From Lolium rigidum (taxonomy: Eukaryota > Streptophyta > Magnoliopsida > Poales > Poaceae): 64,000 bases of DNA. The first letter of the stretch is position 1. Every line of letters starts with the position of its first letter. The stretch spans positions 175,986,017 to 176,050,016 of the forward strand of contig NC_061513.1 in the NCBI RefSeq assembly GCF_022539505.1, given 5' to 3'. Below, in pieces: positions 1 to 11,545 of this stretch. A program made the translations under genes and the position numbers. The notes under the pieces are model-generated. The model saw only the letters and a list, made by a program, of their open reading frames with translations, was not told where the DNA came from and did not search any database.

Positions 1-955
1 TAGATATGCGTCATCTGTTCATCGTCAAGGGATAAGGATTATAAGGAGTACATCTTTTCGGTTTTGGTTTAATTAGTTTGCTCGGGTGAAATAACATTGT
101 CCTCTGTCATCCCGGTTGAATTCTTCTTTTTCATGCAAGTGTTATCTTCCAAACAGAACCTGTTAATAATAATGCAGGAGTTATGATTTTGATTAAAGGA
201 CATATATGTGGTATTACTAGTGTGTTTGTTTCCTCTACTGCTTCTGTTGTAGTCCATATAAACACACCTATTTGGTTTTAACTCTCGTCAATACCAAACG
301 GGTAGTCCCCAAAGATGGAGACGCCCAGACGACTAGGGAGGCGCATAGCCGGCTTATGGCCGCCACTCCCTAGAGGGCTTGCACAAAGAGATTTGGGCTG
401 GCTCGCGCTTAAGTCGGTCTAGCAGAAGTCCAGAAGCAAGACGGCATAGAAGGCTTGGAGTAGAAGACAAGTAGATAGATGTCGGTTTCCTTATGGACAC
501 CACCACCCAAACCGACTAGGGTAGACTTGTAAACCCTAAGCAGTCTGTGTATGTAAGGTGGATTAGATCGGACAAGCAATACAAACTCAATCAACTCGAC
601 TTAGAGCTAACCCTAGCCTAAGTCATCGAGTACCTTGTAATCAATATACAACCAATCTAGTAGAAGTAGGAGTACGTCTTTACCTCAAGAGTGAGGGGTT
701 GAACCTGCATACATCATGTACTAATTCCATCCATGTTAGCCGCTGACGCCACCTCCTTCCCACAACTTGTAAGTCAACCCCAATGGCATATGCCATGACT
801 TTCCCATGACATTTGACATCCACCTTGGGCCTGCGGCGTCTAGAGTTGAGTTGTAGGGGGGGGGGGGGGGGGGCTCATGGAGAATTCGGCTGACAATCTT
901 TGTCGGCCGATACATCATCATGGAGGACTCCACCTGGCAGCCATCCTGTAGAAAT
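1..955. other. Repeat debris, possibly gypsy LTR/leader
   Basis: No gene is visible. From about 300 to 730 the layout resembles the downstream half of a Tat-type gypsy LTR and leader: a stretch rich in AACCCTA-like words, then a segment reading TTTACCTCAAGAGTGAGGGG that parallels the end of the intact Tat LTR near 26690, followed further on by a gag-like fragment at 1158. No LTR border, primer site or target duplication could be fixed, so the assignment is tentative. Bases 1-300 hold nothing I recognise. Confidence 0.3.
856..873. repeat. (G)18 homopolymer
   Basis: A run of 18 G residues. Its exact length is the kind of feature sequencing often gets wrong. Confidence 0.9.
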
Positions 956-1157
956 GTGACTAGCGACATTGTTCTTCCGTGGGAAGCATCAAAATCTTTA
1001 TCTGCCTATTAGAAGCATTGACATCTTTGTCTGCTTTGTCGGAGCAGTCAACAAGGGTAGTATCAGTTGTAATACTGACACTATCGCCCTCAACAATTAC
1101 GACAACCACATCAACGTACCTAGCGAATAAGCTGAGTCCATCTACCCCCTCATCAGC

Positions 1158-1439
1158 GATGCGTTGGGAGGTGGATCTGACGAGGACGACGACTCGCTTT
1201 CTAGCGGGTTCACGGATCCTGTCGGAGTCTTCACAGAGGGAGACGATCAAATCAACCTACTCGCGACTCCAATCGACGTGACCAACATGCCCACGCGAAT
1301 CGCCAAGCTTGAGCAATCCCGCATCACCCTCGCTGGCGAGCGAAAATGGTTGCAGTGGGAGAAGGAGCATATCGTAGCGGAAAAGCTGCGCCTTGCTAAC
1401 CTCGATGAAGTTATCAACAACCGAAAGATAGATCTCTAG
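1158..1439 (+). pseudogene. Gag-like fragment of a gypsy element
   Basis: An open stretch of about 91 codons with an acidic patch (SDEDDDSLSSGF) followed by a charged helical segment (RIAKLEQSRITLAGER) predicted to form a coiled coil. The order of acidic linker then coiled coil resembles the gag N-terminal half at about 27480-27660 in this window, but I see no close identity. No gag core, zinc knuckle or protease follows. It is probably a decayed gag remnant of another Tat-like element; a chance open frame is the alternative. Confidence 0.3.
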
Positions 1440-1780
1440 CATGTCTCCGAGTTTCGGAGCAAAACGTGCTCACGGTGACCTGGCGACTTAGCTACCATGT
1501 CGCTTTCACCGGACCGGATACCGTAGCGAGAGCGAGCGCGTCAAATCGGCCGGCAACATATGTCGGAACGACAGAGCAGCCGGCGGGAAATGTCGGCAAA
1601 GCGGACTGATCGGCAGTAGTAGTCGGCGCATCAAACAGTGGTCCAAATTAAACAACGTGACGGTGAAGCCAAATTTACCAACACAACCCCCTACCACAAC
1701 CACCATATATAACTGCCAACAATCCCAATAGATCACTACACAACTCCTATCGCCAACATGTGGCAATAGAAGCTCTCTTA
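1440..1780. other. Non-coding, no gene seen
   Basis: GC-rich sequence with several CGGC/GCCG words and an ACCATATATAAC TATA-like stretch near 1700. No open frame with a recognisable product. Probably more of the same decayed gypsy element. Confidence 0.3.
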
Positions 1781-2125
1781 GACCTTGTTTGGTGCTAAAG
1801 TTTTAGTAGGAATTAGTGGAGATAATCCCTAGCAAACTCCAAATCCCCACTTATTCTAATTGCATGTTTGTAGTTAGAGTACTGAGCGACTTTAATCCCT
1901 ACTTTTCCCTAAATCTTAGGGTATTTTTTCCAATCCCCAATACTCTACTTTTTGCGCGTATTTTTTTGGGAAATATAACGAAGGAAGAAAAACATCTGGA
2001 GCTCGAGCTGCACGAGATGCCATGTGTGGCCCACTATGCGGCCACCACCCTTTGCTGCGTGATGGGGCCACTAGGGTCTTGCAGCTTCAATTGCCTCAGT
2101 ATCGACGATCACGCCTTCTTATTGA
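1781..2125 (+). mobile_element. PIF/Harbinger-like terminus (partial MITE)
   Basis: Begins GACCTTGTTTGGTGCTAAAG directly after TTA (1778-1780), and is followed by repeated AATCCC(T/C)A words. This is the usual look of grass PIF/Harbinger-type elements and Tourist-like MITEs, which duplicate a TTA/TAA target. I could not find the matching inverted end, so this is one end or a truncated copy. Confidence 0.35.
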
Positions 2126-3712
2126 CCTAAAATCTACTATATATACCTTGGATATTGTGGAGACGTGAAGGGGCAGCCACAAAACATAGAATACATGAAA
2201 CATAGAAGTTCTTCAAATATTGGACTAGGAAACGCTATCGGATTCACCCCGGTTGCTCCTACACTTCTATCAAAATCATCAACATCGCCTTCGTGATGAA
2301 GAGAGAGTATTACACCTATGGACTATGGGTTTGTGGTGGTAGCTTGTATCGATCTCGCTTGATGTTCTTCACTAATTATAGCCACATGAGATTCTTTACA
2401 TGATTTTGGTGATATATGTATTAACTTCATGGTGGGTCTTTTGTTATGAGATGCAATTGACATTTATGCGCATGATGTATTTTTAGATGCATATTTTACC
2501 CCATTCATGTATATTTTATTCTGATCTAACTTATATGGAAGAACCCGTGTGAGTGATGTGTGTACTGGTTGGAGTAATCGCGTAGTATGCACGTGCATAT
2601 TGGAAATAAATATGTGTGCTACTAAGGTTTTTACCTTCCATTGGTTACCTCACTAGGGAAAAATGAGATCGTATACTATTGCCCGTCTAGTGATAGTTTG
2701 GATGGCCATGTTTGCTCAAGATGTTATATTGATAGTAAACATCATGCATGTCAATGTACTTAAGAATTTATTTTTAAATGCATTTATAGGAGTTTTCCCA
2801 ACTAAGAGAGTATTAGTGAGATGTGTTGCATCATCTCTGTGGTATGAGGCGATGCTCATATGAATATGTATCAATCACTTCAACTTTTTTGCTATCAGTC
2901 TTATCTTATTATTTGAAGCTATATTCATGACACCGTGTTTAGGAGAGAGAAGTCAAGTGAAACCATGAACATCGGTCCATTTTACTTTACTTTCCATGGC
3001 TTTTATTTTCAGCATTAATTAAATCCGAAAATACAAAAAACACTTAGATTACTTTATTTGTTTGTTGAATTATTGTGTTGCTGCCTCCATAGAAACACCA
3101 TATTTTCTAGAACTATTCATTTACTATATTTTTGTATTACTTACACGTCGTGTGTGCTTAACAAAGACCTCAGTGGAGTTGGGGACGAAAAATTATTTAT
3201 TTTACGTTTGTAGGTTGCTTGAAGAGGATAAAAGATGGAACCACTTTTTCCCCGAAAGATCAATATAAAATCTCGAGTCACCCTTGTGTGAAAAATTACG
3301 CTTTCTGCATCACTCTGTACTTGGAGTCCCTACGAGTTGGTAAACACATGTAGTTTTGGTATCATCAACTGGACACATGACTTAGACTAATGTGAAAGTC
3401 ATTGACTCGGTTCTACTTATCATGGGCATGGTGATCTCAGTCCAGCTTACACTAATTTGGCAAAAGTGTTTACGATTTGGAACAACCTATACTGAGATAC
3501 AACGAGTGTATGTCACAATCAGTGGAATCCTTAGACATGACATTATTATAGAGTTTGAGTTGTGGATCAGTTGATTTAGGTTATGTTAAATGTTGTTCCA
3601 TGATAGGGCAGTTATAAAGGCAGAGTTTGGGTTGGCTGCGAATCAAGTTGTGTAATGTGGATAACCAATTAAGACGGGTTTTTGCCCCTCCGACTGAGGA
3701 GATATTTTATAG
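2126..3712. other. Unclassified AT-rich repeat-like DNA hosting the solo LTR
   Basis: No gene supported. The short open frames here (under 70 codons) show no recognisable domain. The sequence continues without loss at 11546 once the inserted solo LTR is removed. Long AT-rich non-coding stretches of this kind are typical of gypsy LTRs or 3' regions, but no borders were found. Confidence 0.35.
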
Positions 3713-4321
3713 ACCCTTGATACGTCTCCGACGTATCTATAATTTCTGATGTTCCATGCTAGTTTTATGACAATACCTACATATTTTGCTCACACTTTAT
3801 AATGTTTTTATGCATTTTCCGGAACTAACCTATTAACGAGATGCCGAAATGCCAGTTCCTGTTTTCTGCTGTTTTTGGTTCCAGAAAGGCTGTTCGGGCA
3901 ATATTCTCGGAATTCGATGAAACAAAAGCCCAAGGCCTTATTTTCCCCGGAATGTTCCAGAACACCGAAGGAGAGCCGGAGGGGGCCAAGGGGGACCCAC
4001 ACCATAGGGGGCGCGGGTCCCACCCTGGCTGCGCCGCCATGTGGTGAGGGAGCCCTGTTGCCCCTCCGACTCCGCCTCTTCACCTATAAAACCCCTCGTG
4101 ACCTAAAAACCCGACACCAATTGACGAAACTCCAAAAAGACTCCAGGGACGCCGCCGCCATCGCAAAACTCCGTTTCGGGGGACAGAAGTCTCTGTTCCG
4201 GCACGCCGCCGGGACGGGGAATTGCCCCCGGAGTCATCTCCATCGACACCACCGCCATCTTCATCGCCATCGCTGTCTCCCATGATGAGGAGGGAGTAGT
4301 TCTCCCCCGAGGCTGAGGGCT

Positions 4322-5787
4322 TGATGTCTACGGGAGCTTCTATTCTTGTAGACAGTGTTGGGCCTCCAAGAGCAGAGGTTTGTAGAACAGCAGCAAGTTT
4401 CCCTTAAGTGGATCACCCAAGGTTTATCGATCTCAGGGAGGAAGAGGTCAAAGATATCCCTCTGATGCAACCCTGCAACTACAAAGCAAGAAGTCTCTTG
4501 TGTCCCCAACACACCTAATAGGTGCACTAGTTCGGCGAAGAGATAGTGAAATACAGGTGGTATGAATAAGTATGAGCAGTAGTAACAGCAGCAGTAGTAA
4601 CGCGATAGAAACGAGTAAACAAGCGATAGCGATATTTAGGAACAAGGCCTAGGGAATAGACTTTCACTAGTGGACACTCTCAACATTGATCGCATAATAA
4701 ATAACTCTTTCTCATATGTGCTACATACACTCTTTTGTTGGATGACAAACACCGGTCGTTGTGTAGGGCTACAAGAGCACCTCAATGCCGGAGTTAACAA
4801 GCTCCACAACATTCGATGTTCATATTTAAATAACCTTAGAGCATAATAGATCATTGCAAAATAAACCAAGAACTAACATAGCGCACACACCGTCCACATT
4901 ACACTATGAAGGAGGAATAGATCACATCGATACTATCATAATGATAATTAACTCCACAATCTACAAGAGATCATGATCATAGCCTACGACAAGAACCACA
5001 CGGTGCACACACTAGTCACCTTTACACCATGCAGGAGGAATAGACTACTTTAATAACATCACATGAGTAGCACACAACTAGTAGCGATACAAAGCTCATC
5101 ATATGGATCTCAATCATGTAAAGCAGCTCATGGGATCATTGTATTGAAGTACATAGGAGAGAGATTAACCATATAGCTACCGGTACAGCCCCGAGCCTCG
5201 ATGGAGAACTACTCCCTCCTCATGGGAGACAAGCAGCGTTGATGAAGATGGCGGTGGTGTCGATGGAGGAGCCTTCCGGGGGCACTTCCCGTCCCGGCGG
5301 CGTGCCGGAACAGAGACTCCTGTCCCCAGCATCTTGGCTTCGCGATGGCGGCGGCTCTGGAAGGTTTCTCGTACCGTGGTTTTTCCGTATCGAAGTTTTA
5401 GGTCAGGGACCTTTATATAGGCGAAGAGGCGGAGTCGGAGGGTCAACGAGGCGGTGACACCATAGGGGGGCGCGGCCCAGGCCCTGGCCGCGCCACCCTG
5501 TCGTCTGGGGCCCACAGGGCCCTCCTCTGGTGGCTCTCGGGTGTTCTGGAAGCTTCGTGGAAAAATAGGATGCTGGGCGTTGATTTTGTCCGATTCCGAG
5601 AATATTTCCTTACTAGGATTTCTGGAACCAAAAACAGCGTAAAACAGAACCGGCCCTTCGGCATCTCGTCAATAGGTTAGTTCCGGAAAACGCATAAATA
5701 TGACATAAAGTATGCATAAAACATGTAGATATCATCAATAATGTGGCATGGAACATAAGAAATTATCGATACGTCGGAGACGTATCA
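4322..5787 (-). repeat. 3' LTR of element 4322-10699
   Basis: Runs from TGATGTCTACGGG (the reversed LTR end) to GACGTATCA (the reversed LTR start). The TATA box CCTATATAAAGG is read on the minus strand at 5410-5421. Near-identical to the LTR at 9236-10699. Confidence 0.92.
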
Positions 5788-5803
5788 GCATCCCCAAGCT
5801 TAG
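5788..5803 (-). promoter_or_regulatory. Polypurine tract
   Basis: On the minus strand this reads CTAAGCTTGGGGATGC immediately before the LTR start. It is the plus-strand primer site for reverse transcription. The same sequence precedes the 3' LTRs at 29968, 38241 and 41101. Confidence 0.85.
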
Positions 5804-6072
5804 TTCTGCTCGTCCCGAGCAGGTAAACGATAACAAAGATAATTTACGGAGTGACATGCCATCATAAACTTGATCATACTATTGTAAGCATATGTAATGA
5901 ATGCAGCGATCAAAACAATGGTAATGACATGAGTAATAAAATGAATCATAAAGCAAAGACTTTTCATGAATAGCACTTCAAGACAAGCATCAATAAGTTT
6001 TGCATAAGAGTTAACTCATAAAGCAATAAATCAAAGTAAAGGTATTGAAGCAACACTAAAGAAGATTAAGTT

Positions 6073-6267
6073 TCAGCGGTTGCTTTCAACTTGTAACATG
6101 TGTATCTCATGGATATTGTCAACATAGAGTAGTATAACAAGTGCAATATGCAAGTATGTAGGAATCAATGCACAGTTCACACAAGTGTTTGCTTCTTGAG
6201 GTGGAGAGAGATAGGTGAACTGACTCAACATAAAAGTAAAAGAAAGGTCCTTCAAAGAGGAAAGCAT
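6073..6267 (-). CDS. Conserved 64-aa ORF with a hydrophobic segment
   Basis: A 64-codon ORF whose protein contains the segment PPQEANTCVNCALIP and a hydrophobic stretch YLHIALVILLYVDNI. The same ORF is open in E1 (30254-30448, 64 aa) and twice in E2 with a different start (37771-37953 and 40632-40814, 60 aa). It lies in the 3' region, where Athila-like elements can carry an envelope-like ORF, so a remnant of such a gene is possible. I do not recognise the protein. Because the copies are young, an open frame by simple descent is the main alternative to selection. Confidence 0.35.
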   Translation of the reverse strand: MLSSLKDLSFTFMLSQFTYLSPPQEANTCVNCALIPTYLHIALVILLYVDNIHEIHMLQVESNR

Positions 6268-7815
6268 CGAATGCTATATTTGTGCTAGAGCTTTTATTTT
6301 GAAAACATGAAACAATTTTGTCAACGGTAGTAATAAAGCATATGAGTTATGTAAATTATATCTTACAAGTTGCAAGCCTCATGCATAGTATACTAATAGT
6401 GCCCGCACCTTGTCCTAATTAGCTTGGACTACCGGATCATCGCAATACACATGTTTTAACCAAGTGTCACAATGGGGTACCTCCATGCCGCTTGTACAAA
6501 GGTCTAAGGAGAAAGCTCGCATTTTGGATTTCTCGCTTTTGATTATTCTCAACTTAGACATCCATACCGGGACAACATGGACAACGAGATAATGGACTCC
6601 TCTTAAATGCATAAGCATGTGGCAACAATTATTATTCTCATATGAGATTGAGGATATATGTCCAAAACTGAAACTTCCACCATGAATCATGGCTTTAGTT
6701 AGCGGCCCAATGTTCTTCTCTAACAATATGTATGCTCCAACCATTAAGGTGGTAGATCTCTCTTACTTCGGACAAGACGGACATGCATAGCAACTCACAT
6801 GATATTCAACAAAGGGTAGTTGATGGCGTCCCCGAAACATGGTTATCGCACAACAAGCAACTTAATAAGAGATAAAGTGCATAAGTACATATTCAATACC
6901 ACAATAGTTTTTAAGCTATTTGTCCCATGAGCTATATATTGCAAAGGCGAATGATGGAATTTTAAAGGTAGCACTCAAGCAATTTACTTTGGAATGGCGG
7001 AAAAATACCATGTAGTAGGTAGGTATGGTGGACACAAATGGCATAGTGGTTGGCTCAAGGATTTTGGATGCATGAGAAGTATTCCCTCTCGATACAAGTT
7101 TAGGCTAGCAAGGTTATTTGAAACAAACACAAGGATGAACGGTGCAGCAAAACTCACATAAAAGACATATTGTAAACATTATAAGACTCTACACCGTCTT
7201 CCTTGTTGTTCAAAACTCAATACTAGATATTATCTAGACTCTAGAGAAACCAAATATGCAAACCAAATTAGCAAGCTCTAAGTGTTTCTTCATTAATGGG
7301 TGCAAAGTATATGATGCAAGAGCTTAAACATGAGCACAACAATTGCCAAGTATCACATTATCCAAGACATTTTACCAATTACTACATGTAGCATTTTCCG
7401 TTTCCAACCATATAATAATGAACGAAGCAGTTTCAACCTTCGCCTTGAACATTAAAAGCTAAGAACACATGTGTTCATACGAACCAGCGGAGCGTGTCTC
7501 TCTCCCACACAAGCATTTATTCAAACAAAAACAAAAATAAAAGCACACAGACGCTCCAAGTAAAGTACATAAGATGTGATCTGAATAAAAATATAGTTTC
7601 AAGAGAAGGAACCTGATAATGTTGTCGATGAAGAAGGGGATGCCTTGGGCATCCCCAAGCTTAGATGCTTGAGTCTTCTTGAAATATGCAGGGGTGAACC
7701 ACCGGGGCATCCCCAAGCTTAGAACTTTCACTCTTCTTGATCATAGTATATCGTCCTCCTCTCTTGACCCTTGAAAACTTCCTCCACACCAAACTCGAAA
7801 CAACTCATTAGAGGG

Positions 7816-8055
7816 TTAGTGCACAATAAAAATTAACATGTTCAGAGGTGACACAATCATTCTTAACACTTCTGGACATTGCATAAAGCTACTGGACATT
7901 AATGGATCAAAGAAATTCATCCAACATAGCAAAAGAGGCAATGCGAAATAAAAGGCAGAATCTGTCAAAACAGAACAGTCCGTAAAGATAGATTTTATCG
8001 AGGCACCGGACTTGCTCAAATGAAAATGCCCAAATTGAATGAAAGTTGCGTACAT
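7816..8055 (-). CDS. Conserved 79-aa ORF of unknown function
   Basis: A 79-codon ORF starting MYATFIQF. Its counterpart in E2 (35940-36179) is open over the same 79 codons, with about a dozen amino-acid differences. In E1 the counterpart has a stop in place of Cys44 (32116-32118). The centre is rich in aromatic and hydrophobic residues (SAFYFALPLLLCWMNFF). No family recognised. It sits just downstream of the main ORF, in the order LTR, main ORF, this ORF, 64-aa ORF, LTR. Confidence 0.35.
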   Translation of the reverse strand: MYATFIQFGHFHLSKSGASIKSIFTDCSVLTDSAFYFALPLLLCWMNFFDPLMSSSFMQCPEVLRMIVSPLNMLIFIVH

Positions 8056-8352
8056 ATCTGAGGATCACTCACGTAAATTGGCTTAATTTTATGAGTTACC
8101 TACAGAGAATTAGACCCAGATTCGTGACAGCAAAGAAATCTGTTTCGCGCAGTAATCCAAATCTAGTATTCACTTTACTATCAAAGACTTTACTTGGCAC
8201 AACAAAACTCAAAACTAAGATAAGGAGAGGTTGCTACAGTAGTAAACAACTTCCAAGACTCAAATATAAAACAAAGTACTGTAGCAAAATAACACATGGG
8301 TTATCTCCCAAGAAGTTCTTTCTTTATAGCCGTTAAGATGGGCTCAGCAGTT

Positions 8353-9075
8353 TTAATGATGCACTCGCAAGAAATAGTATTTGAAGCAAAAGAGAGCATC
8401 AAGAGGCAAATTCAAAACAAATTTAAGTCTAACATGCTTCCTATGCATAGGAGTTTTGTAAATAAACAAGTTCATGAAGAGCAAAGTGACAAGCATAGGA
8501 AGATAAAACAAGTGTAGCTTCAAAAATTTCAGCACATAGAGAGGTATTTTAGTAACATGAAAATTTCTACAACCATATTTTCCTCTCTCATAATAACTTT
8601 CAGTAGCAACATGAGCAAACTCAACAATATAACTATCACATAAAGCATTCTTATCATGAGTCTCATGCATAAAATTATTACTCTCCATATAGGCATAATC
8701 AATTTTATTAGTAATAGTGGGAGCAAATTCGACAAAGTAGCTATCATTATTATTTTCATCATCAAATATAGGAGGCATATTGTAATCATAATCAAATTTA
8801 TCCTCCATAACAGGCGGTAACAAAAGACTACTATCATTATAATCATCATATATGGGAGGCAAAGTATCATCAAAGTAAATTTTCTCCTCAATGCTTGGGG
8901 GACTAATATCATGCTCATCAAAACCAGCTTCCCCAAGCTTAGAATTTTCCATATCATTATCAACAATGGTGTTCAAAGCGTTCATACTAATATGTTCCAT
9001 AGGTTTTTTAATTTTCGCATCAAACCATCCATGTCTTAAATCAGGAAATAGAATAAGAAGCTCATTGTTGTCCAT
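8353..9075 (-). CDS. 240-aa ORF of the non-autonomous element, unknown function
   Basis: The only sizeable ORF of the element at 4322-10699, starting about 130 bp downstream of the primer site in the position gag normally occupies. The first 150 residues are acidic with repeated tyrosine/aspartate clusters (YDDYNDSSLLLPPVMEDKF, PPIFDDENNNDSYFVEF). The C-terminal part has two hydrophobic stretches (about 185-205 and 225-238) and basic residues between them. There is no gag core, CCHC knuckle or protease motif. It differs completely from the 214-aa ORF at the same place in E2. A gag-like or helper-interaction role is only a guess from position. Confidence 0.45.
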   Translation of the reverse strand: MDNNELLILFPDLRHGWFDAKIKKPMEHISMNALNTIVDNDMENSKLGEAGFDEHDISPPSIEEKIYFDDTLPPIYDDYNDSSLLLPPVMEDKFDYDYNMPPIFDDENNNDSYFVEFAPTITNKIDYAYMESNNFMHETHDKNALCDSYIVEFAHVATESYYERGKYGCRNFHVTKIPLYVLKFLKLHLFYLPMLVTLLFMNLFIYKTPMHRKHVRLKFVLNLPLDALFCFKYYFLRVHH

Positions 9076-9207
9076 TATGCCAAACTAGTGTAAACAAGAA
9101 ACAAAAAGATGCAATTGCAGGATCTAAAGGAAATAGCTTCGAGTACTTACAACAGCGAAAATAGCTTAGTAGCCGAGATCCGGAGTGTGAGTACCTTTTA
9201 CCTTTCC

Positions 9208-9225
9208 TCCCCGGCAACGGCGCCA
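9208..9225 (-). promoter_or_regulatory. Primer-binding site (tRNA-Asp)
   Basis: The plus strand reads TCCCCGGCAACGGCGCCA, all 18 bases of the 3' end of plant tRNA-Asp including CCA. On the element strand this is the minus-strand primer site, ten bases inside the 5' LTR. It is a primer site and not a tRNA gene. Confidence 0.9.
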
Positions 9226-9235
9226 GAAAATAGCT

Positions 9236-10699
9236 TGATGTCTACGGGAGCTTCTATTCTTGTAGACAGTGTTGGGCCTCCAAGAGCAGAGGTTTGTAGA
9301 ACAACAGCAAGTTTCCCTTAAGTGGATCACCCAAGGTTTATCGATCTCAGGAGGAAGAGGTCAAAGATATCCCTCTCATGCAACCCTGCAACCACAAAGC
9401 AAGAAGTCTCTTGTGTCCCCAACACACCTAATAGGTGCACTAGTTCGGCGAAGAGATAGTGAAATACAGGTGGTATGAATAAGTATGAGCAGTAGTAACA
9501 GCAGCAGTAGTAACGCAGTAAAACAGTAAACAAGCGATAGCACTATTTAGGAACAAGGCCTAGGGAATAGACTTTCACTAGTGGACACTCTCAACATTGA
9601 TCGCATAATAAATAACTCTTTCTCATATGTGCTACATACACTCTTTTGTTGGATGACAAACACCAGTCGTTGTGTAGGGCTACAAGAGCACCTCAATGCC
9701 GGAGTTAACAAGCTCCACAACATTCGATGTTCATATTTAAATAACCTTAGAGCATAATAGATCATTGCAAAATAAACCAAGAACTAACATAGCGCACACA
9801 CTGTCCACATTACACTATGAAGGAGGAATAGATCACATCAATACTATCATAATGATAATTAACTCCACAATCTACAAGAGATCATGATCATAGCCTACGA
9901 CAAGAACCACACGGTGCACACACTAGTCACCTTTACACCATGCAGGAGGAATAGACTACTTTAATAACATCACATGAGTAGCACACAACTAGTAGCGATA
10001 CAAAGCTCATCATATGGATATCAATCATGTAAAGCAGCTCATGAGATCATTGTATTGAAGTACATAGGAGAGAGATTAACCACATAGCTACCGGTACAGC
10101 CCCGAGCCTCGATGGAGAACTACTCCCTCCTCATGGGAGACAGCAGCGTTGATGAAGATGGCGGTGGTGTCGATGGAGGAGCCTTCCGGGGGCACTTCCC
10201 CGTCCCGGCGGCGTGCCGGAACAGAGACTCCTGTGCCCCAGATCTTGGCTTCGCGATGGCGGCGGCTCTGGAAGGTTTCTCGTACCGTGGTTTTTCCGTA
10301 TCGAAGTTTTAGGTCAGGGACCTTTATATAGGCGAAGAGGCGGAGTCGGAGGGTCAACGAGGCGGTGACACCATAGGGGGGCGCGGCCCAGGCCCTGGCC
10401 GCGCCACCCTGTCGTCTAGGGCCCACAGGGCCCTCCTCTGGCGGCTCTCGGGTGTTCTGGAAGCTTCGTGGAAAAATAGGATGCTGGGCGTTGATTTCGT
10501 CCGATTCCGAGAATATTTCCTTACTAGGATTTCTGGAACCAAAAACAGCGAGAAACAGGAACCGGCCCTTCGGCATCTCGTCAATAGGTTAGTTCCGGAA
10601 AACGCATAAATATGACATAAAGTATGCATAAAACATGTAGATATCATCAATAATGTGGCATGGAACATAAGAAATTATCGATACGTCGGAGACGTATCA
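9236..10699 (-). repeat. 5' LTR of element 4322-10699
   Basis: Same borders as the left LTR: TGATGTCTACGGG to GACGTATCA on the plus strand. This is the transcribed 5' LTR, since the primer site adjoins it at 9208-9225. Confidence 0.92.
10321..10332 (-). promoter_or_regulatory. TATA box of the 5' LTR
   Basis: CCTATATAAAGG on the minus strand, about 380 bp inside the LTR start. It is followed by a GC-rich transcribed stretch, as expected for the U3/R boundary. Confidence 0.6.
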
Positions 10700-11545
10700 G
10701 GGCTCTACCGGTAGCTATGTGGTTCATCTCTCTCTCACATGTGATCTTTATGTGATCATGAGCTTTGTATCACTATTAATCTATGTGCTACTCTAGTGAT
10801 GTTATTAAAGTAGTCTATTCCTCCTCCATGATGTAAAGTTGACAGTGTGTGCATCATGTAGTACTTGGTGTAGGTTATGATTGTGATCTCTTGTAGATTA
10901 TGAAGTTAACTATTACTATGCACTCTAGAGGTTACTTTAATATGAACTCCGGAATTACTCTCCACGATGTGACGGTGACGAGTGTGCGCATCGTGTGTGA
11001 TTCCTTTATGAAGTTGTGGAGCTTGTTTACTCCGGCTTGAGGGTGCTCTTGTAGCCCTACACAATGAATGGTGTTTGTTATCCAACAAGAGAGTGTGAGA
11101 AAGTAGCACAAGTGAAGAGAAGTTATTTATTTATGTGATCATTGTTGAGAGTGTCCACTAGTGAAAGTATGATCCCTAGGCCTTGTTTCCAAATATCGAA
11201 TCACCGTTTATTTATCGTTCCATCGCATGTTTACTTGCTGCCATATTTATTTCAGATTGTTATTACCACTCATATTCATCCATATCACTTGCATCTTACT
11301 ATCTCTTTGCCAAACTAGTGCACCTATACATCTGACAAGTGTATTAGGTGTGTTGGGGACACAAGAGACTTCTTGTATCATAATTGCAGGGTTGCTTGAG
11401 AGGGATATCTTTGACCTCTACCTCCCTGAGTTCGATAAACCTTGGGTGATTCACTTAAGGGAAACTTGCTGTTGTTCTACAAACCTCTGCTCTTGGAGGC
11501 CCAACACTGTCTACAGGGATAGAAGCGTGCGTAGACATCAACCCT

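Larger units (their letters stand above)
5804..8352 (-). other. Conserved 3' non-coding block of the short gypsy elements
   Basis: About 2.5 kb without large ORFs, colinear with 29984-32480 in E1 and 35690-38225 in E2. Parts (for example the CATGGTGGAAGTTTCAG and CTTTGTACA-GGCGGCAT segments) are also recognisable at about 17840-18110 in the Athila-like element. Strong retention of an untranslated block in elements lacking pol suggests cis-acting signals used by a helper. Two small ORFs lie inside it and are listed separately. Confidence 0.7.
4322..10699 (-). mobile_element. Complete non-autonomous gypsy-type LTR retrotransposon
   Basis: Two LTRs of 1466 and 1464 bp in the same orientation flank a 3.45-kb internal region, with the target duplication GGGCT at 4317-4321 and 10700-10704. 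The primer site at 9208-9225 is complementary to the 3' end of plant tRNA-Asp, and a polypurine tract lies next to the left LTR. The internal region has one 240-codon ORF and two small ORFs but no protease, reverse transcriptase, RNase H or integrase, so mobility must depend on another element. By eye the LTRs differ at about 20 positions (roughly 98.5 percent identity), suggesting a recent insertion. It sits inside an older solo LTR of the same family in opposite orientation. Confidence 0.92.
3718..11540 (+). mobile_element. Solo LTR of the TGATACGTC gypsy family, split by a nested element
   Basis: Starts TGATACGTCTCCGACGTATC and ends GTAGACATCA, with TATA-like CTATAAAA near 4084. Removing the nested element 4322-10699 and one GGGCT copy leaves about 1440 bp, the LTR length of this family. 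The 5-bp target duplication ACCCT is seen at 3713-3717 and 11541-11545, directly next to the LTR ends, with no internal domain. This is therefore a solo LTR made by LTR-LTR recombination, not a truncated element. It was present before the nested element inserted. Confidence 0.88.

Noticed and set aside
1506..1766. 86-codon minus-strand frame with Cys/Val runs
   Set aside because: No recognisable motif, neighbouring sequence is repeat debris, and composition is explained by ACCACC-type repeats.
9208..9225. Match to a tRNA-Asp 3' end
   Set aside because: Only the last 18 bases match and they sit beside an LTR. This is a primer-binding site, not a tRNA gene.
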